A stretch of DNA of 64,000 nt from Synchiropus splendidus (lineage: Eukaryota; Chordata; Actinopteri; Syngnathiformes; Callionymidae). The stretch spans positions 4,731,437 to 4,795,436 of the forward strand of contig NC_071334.1 in NCBI RefSeq assembly GCF_027744825.2, written 5' to 3'. A program made the position numbers and the translations under genes. Shown one piece after another: positions 59,515-64,000 of this stretch (position 1 is its first letter; the number at the start of each line of letters is the position of its first letter). The notes beneath the pieces were generated by a model that was not told the origin of the DNA, searched no databases, and was given only the letters and a program-made list of their open reading frames with translations.

Positions 59515-59800
59515 ATCCTTTTCATGTCCACCTGAACCTCATTGGCCAACCTCCTCTTCTTCTCTCGTCCAGTACCTCCAGTTCTAACTTGTGTGAATCT
59601 CTCCGCTGCACATGTCAAAAACACAGGAGGTCTGGCCTCCCTTTGCTTTGTTTACAAACGTTCCGTCAAGAGCTGATCCACTCATTATAGTCACTTCCAA
59701 TGAAAACCTGAGCATCTTCCACCCTGACTCCTCCAACTCTGCTTCTCTCCTCAACTCTGCTTCTTCTCCTTGTGTCACAGCTACTCTTCTGTCACCTCTG
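59515..59800 (-). mobile_element. LINE fragment (RT C-terminal region), minus strand
   Basis: Read on the minus strand, the blocks AGTTGGAGGAGTCAGGG, TTTTCATTGGAAGTGAC, TTGACATGTGCAG, GAGGTTGGCCAATGAGG and GTGGACATGAAAAGG occur in the order of the 3' ORF end of a common fish non-LTR retrotransposon. The frame is broken by substitutions and small deletions. A + strand fragment of the same family lies at 14748-14920. Confidence 0.65.
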
Positions 59801-61221
59801 TCAGTCGTCTCTTCCCTCTCTCTCCATTATCTCTATGGCTGGTTAGAACTGGAATTGATCTGTTCCTGATCTTCACTGTTCCTCATGCTTCTCTCCTCAC
59901 CTCCATGAGCTCCCTCTCACTTCAGCTGATCAGAATTGTAAGGGATATAGAGCAGTTGTGGACTATTATACATGAAGAATTTATTTATGTGCAAACGGTC
60001 AGATGGTGACAGTATAGTAGAGTTACTACTAAACAAATACCAACATACTCAACAGAAACAGTCTCACTTTAACCAATGATAAAAAGAAGATCCGTTTTTC
60101 CTTTCAAATTTCGACGACACTAGCGGACTGAATTAGGCGTTCTGATCTCGGTCAACATTAAAATGCAGGCAAGTCTTTGCATGCCAAAATGGAGTGATGT
60201 CGTGCTCGGTATCGGCTCAAGTGCCCGCTATTTATTTGTGTGTGCTGAAGGGACAGTGTTGGCCAGCAGTCCTGGGAGGGTCATCACCGCCTTATTACTG
60301 CCATGTTAGTGACTAGCAGCTGAAGATGGCTCTGCTCCCTGCCCCTCTGCTTGGGAGGTATCCAAGACAGCATGCTCCAAAAACAGAGCAGCCACTGTTC
60401 ACTTCTTAGATAGATTAAGATGTTATTCCACTGCTCTGCCCATCTTTTTTTTTTTTTACCACCAAAGGCCTAGATTTTTTTGTGTATCCTCATCTGCTGA
60501 TGGCATCTTGTACCGACTGTTGTTTTCTACAGGCTTTAACGGTAGAAGTGTCATGGCTTGTCAAGGAGGTCGAACCCAGTAGCTGAATTGGTGCGGGTTT
60601 ACAGATGACTTGGGAGATCGAGGGTAGTTTTAACAATATATTACGATAAATAATGTAAACACAAAAGACGAAGAGGAACGATGAACCAGGGGCGTCAATA
60701 CCAAAACACAGCGTGTGGAAACACAAGCAGGGCCAGGGAAGAACCAGAAACAGAAAACAGGTGAATGAGATAATTAAATAAATTACGATAAGCTCACTCA
60801 CATGCGAACTAACAGTAAGAACCGATAAACAGAAAACGGAGGAATGTGAGTAACTAAGGAGGCGGCTGCAAAAACATACAGAACTTAGATAATAGGAGCA
60901 CGAGAGAAATGAGTGTCAAAGGAGTTTACCGTGAGGACGCGAAACAACCATCTGGCGACACGAGCTGGCAGCGAGGTGTCGAAATCCACGAGAGCTTGAT
61001 AAGCAAATGAATCCCAGCTGTGTCGCTCAGAAAGCTGGGGAAAAACAAGGAAACACTGAAACAAACAGGCAATAACAAAATAAAAGCAGGAGAGAAAAAC
61101 AGAATATGACAAGAAGATTGACACTGGTACATGAGTTTGTGTTCTGTATACTGTATAAAAATGTGACTGGTCATTGCCCCCATTTGGATGTTGAAGACAG
61201 AGCTACATCATTTGCTCAGTT
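59801..61221. other. Gene-free noncoding stretch
   Basis: No supported gene; frames of up to 103 codons have no family motif. Confidence 0.45.
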
Positions 61222-61415
61222 CTGGGGCTGCTAGTGAGGTTTCATGAAACAATCTCCATATTTTCAGAAGTCACTGGATGGCACTGTGTCTTCTACAATG
61301 TTTGACTTATTTATATATATTTGTATTTACTTCAATTACATTTTTTTAAACCACTTGTGGAACCTTGCAAGCTCTCAACATTGTTTCATGAAGCCTCACC
61401 AGCCCATCATTAGTG
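61222..61415. mobile_element. MITE, same family as 43.6 kb
   Basis: Left end GCTAGTGAGGTTTCATGAAAC; the complement of the right end reads AATGATGGGCTGGTGAGGC then TTCATGAAACAATG. About 195 bp. The interior carries an AT-rich segment absent from the 57-kb copy. Confidence 0.82.
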
Positions 61416-62293
61416 GCAACATCTCATTGGTAAAAGCCTGCATCGGGTCACACATGAGGCTACTCGGTTGGCCAACATATTTCACTCCTATGGCGTAATA
61501 TATCAACATTGTGAAGTAGAATTGTGCGTCCTATGCTGACGCCGAAGTCGACTACGAACGTTGCTGGACATATTAGGCTTTCAAATGATGCCGTGGGCAG
61601 CGCGGGGTGTTAAAGAAGCCGGAGATTGGGGTTAGTCATGGGAGGTTGGTCAAGCCTGCATCTACAATGCGTACTTATAGCAGTGGGGGTGTAACAGTAC
61701 ATATTGGATCTGACCGTTCGGTCCAGAGCCTTCAGTCCGGACCGATTTGTGTTCTACATTGCTTTAATTCGTGCTCTCACACTGTCCCAAAAGCGGAAGC
61801 ACACAATAGATGACAAGTGAAATGGCGAAAAGTCTGCAGCTGGAAGATCTGCAGTGATGTGTGTTAAGTAATTTGGTAGGTAGTTTTGTGACGTGTGCAC
61901 CGAGGCACGATGACATTCCACGTGATTGACTCAGGAACTGGATTGCGCAGTTCATTTCCAGATCTCAGCAGCAATGAGGTGGCCCTGTTCTCCCACTGGA
62001 GGAATCTTTTAACTTGGGTTCAGTTTAGAACCATCGTCTGGATGGTGTATCTATTCAAGCAGGCAGAAGGTTTACGTCACCGCCTCATAACACAAGTGCT
62101 GAGACAGACACAACACACTTATAGTGTCACTGGCAAGACTCTGGATCCATGCATATATATGCAATATAAAATTATCATATATCGTCGACAAACTTGGTTG
62201 TGTTCACTTAGAAGTCTAAAGAAGTTTAAAACTGAATTTAAATTCAGTGCAGTGTTGCTCTAAGCGAGAACTAGATTCGCGCTTCGATGATGC
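61416..62293. other. Gene-free noncoding stretch
   Basis: No supported gene. The GTGGGCAGCGCGG block near 61592 may be a relic of the same ancient repeat as near 28445. Confidence 0.45.
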
Positions 62294-62517
62294 CATTAGA
62301 GCAGTGGTTCTTAACCTGGGTTTGATCGAACCCTTGGGGTTCGGTGAGTCTGTCTCAGGGGTTCGGTGGAGCCTCCGCCGCAGAGGTCGACCCCTCAGTC
62401 TAGTCTGCAGTTAGTGTATCATATTTTATTTTTTACTAAAGAAGGGTTCGATGAATGAGCATATGAAACTGGTGGGGTTCGGTGTCTCCAACAAGGTTAA
62501 GAACCACTGCATTAGAG
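62294..62517. mobile_element. hAT/Charlie-type MITE with perfect 8-bp target-site duplication
   Basis: Element 62302-62509 (208 bp) starts CAGTGGTTCTTAACCTGGG and ends with the complement of CAGTGGTTCTTAACCTTG. It is flanked by identical 8-bp copies of CATTAGAG at 62294-62301 and 62510-62517. The terminus and duplication length are diagnostic of the hAT superfamily. No coding frame; non-autonomous. Both ends and the duplication are intact, so the insertion may be comparatively young. Confidence 0.93.
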
Positions 62518-63590
62518 TAACATCTGTTAGGTGCAGGTAACCGAGCGCAATACCCACATTTTTCAAACATAAATAAACCGGAACATATCATTCGGAGAGA
62601 AGTAGCTGCGTCAAAATGCACTAATAAAAGATTAAGTCCTTTTGTTTAGTCACATGTGAAGAGAGTATCACGCAAACTTCATCTTCATTGTTACAGAGCC
62701 GACCGACGTCCAGCTCTAACTCCACAGCGTCAGACTCCTCAACCCCTGACAACCATGAGCCATTGCTTCCAGAACGACATGGTTTGAACAGGTCACTCAA
62801 ATCTTTGCTGGTATTTCTTGCAAGCTCTTCTGCTTCTGTGTACTCTGCTGTGCCTGTTTACAGAGTTGGTAACTACGGTTACGTCTCAAGATGGTGGCGG
62901 CATTTGACCCAGTTATGATGACCAATCTTTGCACTCATCTGTATCATGGTGTAATTTATGGTTGTGTACGAAAACAAAACTCAAAACCCAGCGTTTCTTC
63001 GAATTATTTCTTGGCTGACTTCATGTCGGTGACCCTTTACAGATCGAGGAGGCAGCAGTCTCTGTCTTCTCTGCATTATTGGAATCTGTCTTCAGAACCA
63101 ATGAAGAATCATTTTGTGCTGGCGGAATATTTGATACTGACCAGGGAACCTCTCTCTACGGTCTCTAATAATATTTAAAAAGAAACCTGTTCATGCTGCA
63201 TTTCAGGCAAAAAGATAGAAAATCTGTGTTCATAAAAAAAAAAAAAAAGATTTTGAAATGAACTTAAATGAATAAATAAAAATCCTCGACACTTGCTGTA
63301 CGTATCAAAATAAAACTTCTTTGGCATTATTTCAAAATAAAGGAGGCATAAATGAATCATGTGACGTCTCAAGTTACATCACGGCCAGTTGTGTTACAAT
63401 TTTGTATTGCCTCACCATGGAGCAGAGATGTAAAGATAATGGGCTCCATACTATAAACTGGAATGTTCTTCTCCAATTACGTAATGATCCACTTATTTCC
63501 ATATGTGCAGTGGCTCCTACCAGAATCAGAATCAGCTTCATCTGTTGCCTGGTGGTTTCATATGGCGAATATATACAGGAGGATAATAAA
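62518..63590. other. Gene-free noncoding stretch
   Basis: No supported gene. A Ser/Thr-rich frame after an acceptor-like sequence at 62696 is considered and rejected. Poly(A) run near 63233-63249. Confidence 0.42.
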
Positions 63591-64000
63591 TACAGTGGTG
63601 CCTCGGTTTTCGAACGTATCGGACTTCGAACAAATCAGAGTTTGAAAAAATATTTAGAGATTTTTTTTGCTACTGATTTCGAACGAAAATCCAGAACTCA
63701 AACGCCCCCGAAAAAAGCCGTAAAAAACATAACGTGCTCGGACCGATCAGCTGACCCACGACACGCTTTGTTATTGTGTATAACGCAGCCTCTGTATGCA
63801 GACGTGTCCCGTTAGCTCCATTTACTGACTGTTTTTTCTTCATATTGAGGTGTAAAACCTTTCCTGTCTCCACACTGGAGCGTGGTAGAGTGTCACAGGG
63901 GAGGTGCTGGAGCGCTCACTCCAGGGTTTGATGTCCTGTTGTGGGCTGGAGCTGGGACAGGGATGAGGCCAGTCTGGGACAGAGCGTGACTTGGTTTATG
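63591..64000 (+). mobile_element. pogo/Tigger-like element, left end; runs off the window
   Basis: TACAGTGGTGCCTCGGTTTT then CGAACG at 63591-63616 matches the TA plus CAGTGGTGCCTCGGTTTTCG terminus of Tc1/mariner-superfamily pogo/Tigger elements and their MITEs. A repeated TTCGAAC-like word follows. The right end is not in the window, so length and autonomy are unknown. The 164-codon frame 63321-63815 straddles the boundary and is not a gene. Confidence 0.6.

Noticed and set aside
62697..62791. Ser/Thr-rich open segment after an acceptor-like TTCATTGTTACAG
   Set aside because: Donor context (ACAG/GTCACT) is weak, length is not a codon multiple, and no family is recognised.
1..64000. tRNA, rRNA, well-known microRNA and CRISPR arrays
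   Set aside because: Scanning for GGTTCGA-type B boxes, rRNA cores and common microRNA seeds gave no credible hit; the tandem repeats lack the spacer structure of CRISPR.

Overview
The window looks like a gene-poor stretch of a teleost fish nuclear genome. No protein-coding gene, tRNA, rRNA or known microRNA could be identified on either strand. The vertebrate/fish assignment rests on the long CA, AT and GA dinucleotide arrays, overall CpG depletion with one CpG-rich island, hAT-type miniature transposons, and fragments of non-LTR retrotransposons of types common in fish genomes. Open reading frames are short (at most 241 codons). The longest come from a 16-bp GC-rich minisatellite, from AT or CA arrays, or from stretches with no protein-like character. 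Family and species cannot be named from this sequence.

Layout. 0-12.8 kb: single-copy noncoding DNA with a decayed LINE tail (2.26-2.44 kb), a YY1/CRE-like composite motif (5.69 kb) and one copy of a dispersed repeat (11.4 kb). 12.8-21.1 kb: several homeobox-motif-rich segments that read like conserved noncoding elements, an hAT MITE with perfect 8-bp target duplication (15.97-16.28 kb) and a TIR repeat (18.5-19.6 kb). 21.3-23.0 kb: a three-copy tandem repeat of about 200-220 bp, then a 16-bp CpG-rich minisatellite. 23-33.5 kb: mostly unremarkable sequence with microsatellites and a second copy of the 18.5-kb repeat (31.9-32.4 kb). 33.6-37.1 kb: candidate regulatory elements around a retroposon tail, a perfect 15-bp-arm hairpin and a TIR transposon. 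39.4 kb: second copy of the 11.4-kb repeat. 43.6-43.96 kb: a MITE inserted into another copy of its own family. 46.19-47.15 kb: a hierarchical minisatellite (32 to 64 to 320 bp). 47.5-55.7 kb: the densest run of candidate regulatory DNA, ending in a CpG island at 54.2-55.7 kb, the best candidate for a transcription start. 55.7-64 kb: MITEs, a LINE fragment, one strong candidate enhancer block (57.9-58.8 kb) and a pogo/Tigger-like terminus running off the right edge.

Interpretation. The simplest reading is an intergenic or intronic regulatory region, possibly around a developmental gene, with scattered candidate enhancers between transposon remnants. The enhancer calls come only from sequence texture (AT-rich homeodomain-type words, low repeat content, unusually even composition) and need a cross-species alignment. 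The transposon and tandem-repeat calls rest on directly visible termini, target duplications or periodicities and are much firmer.
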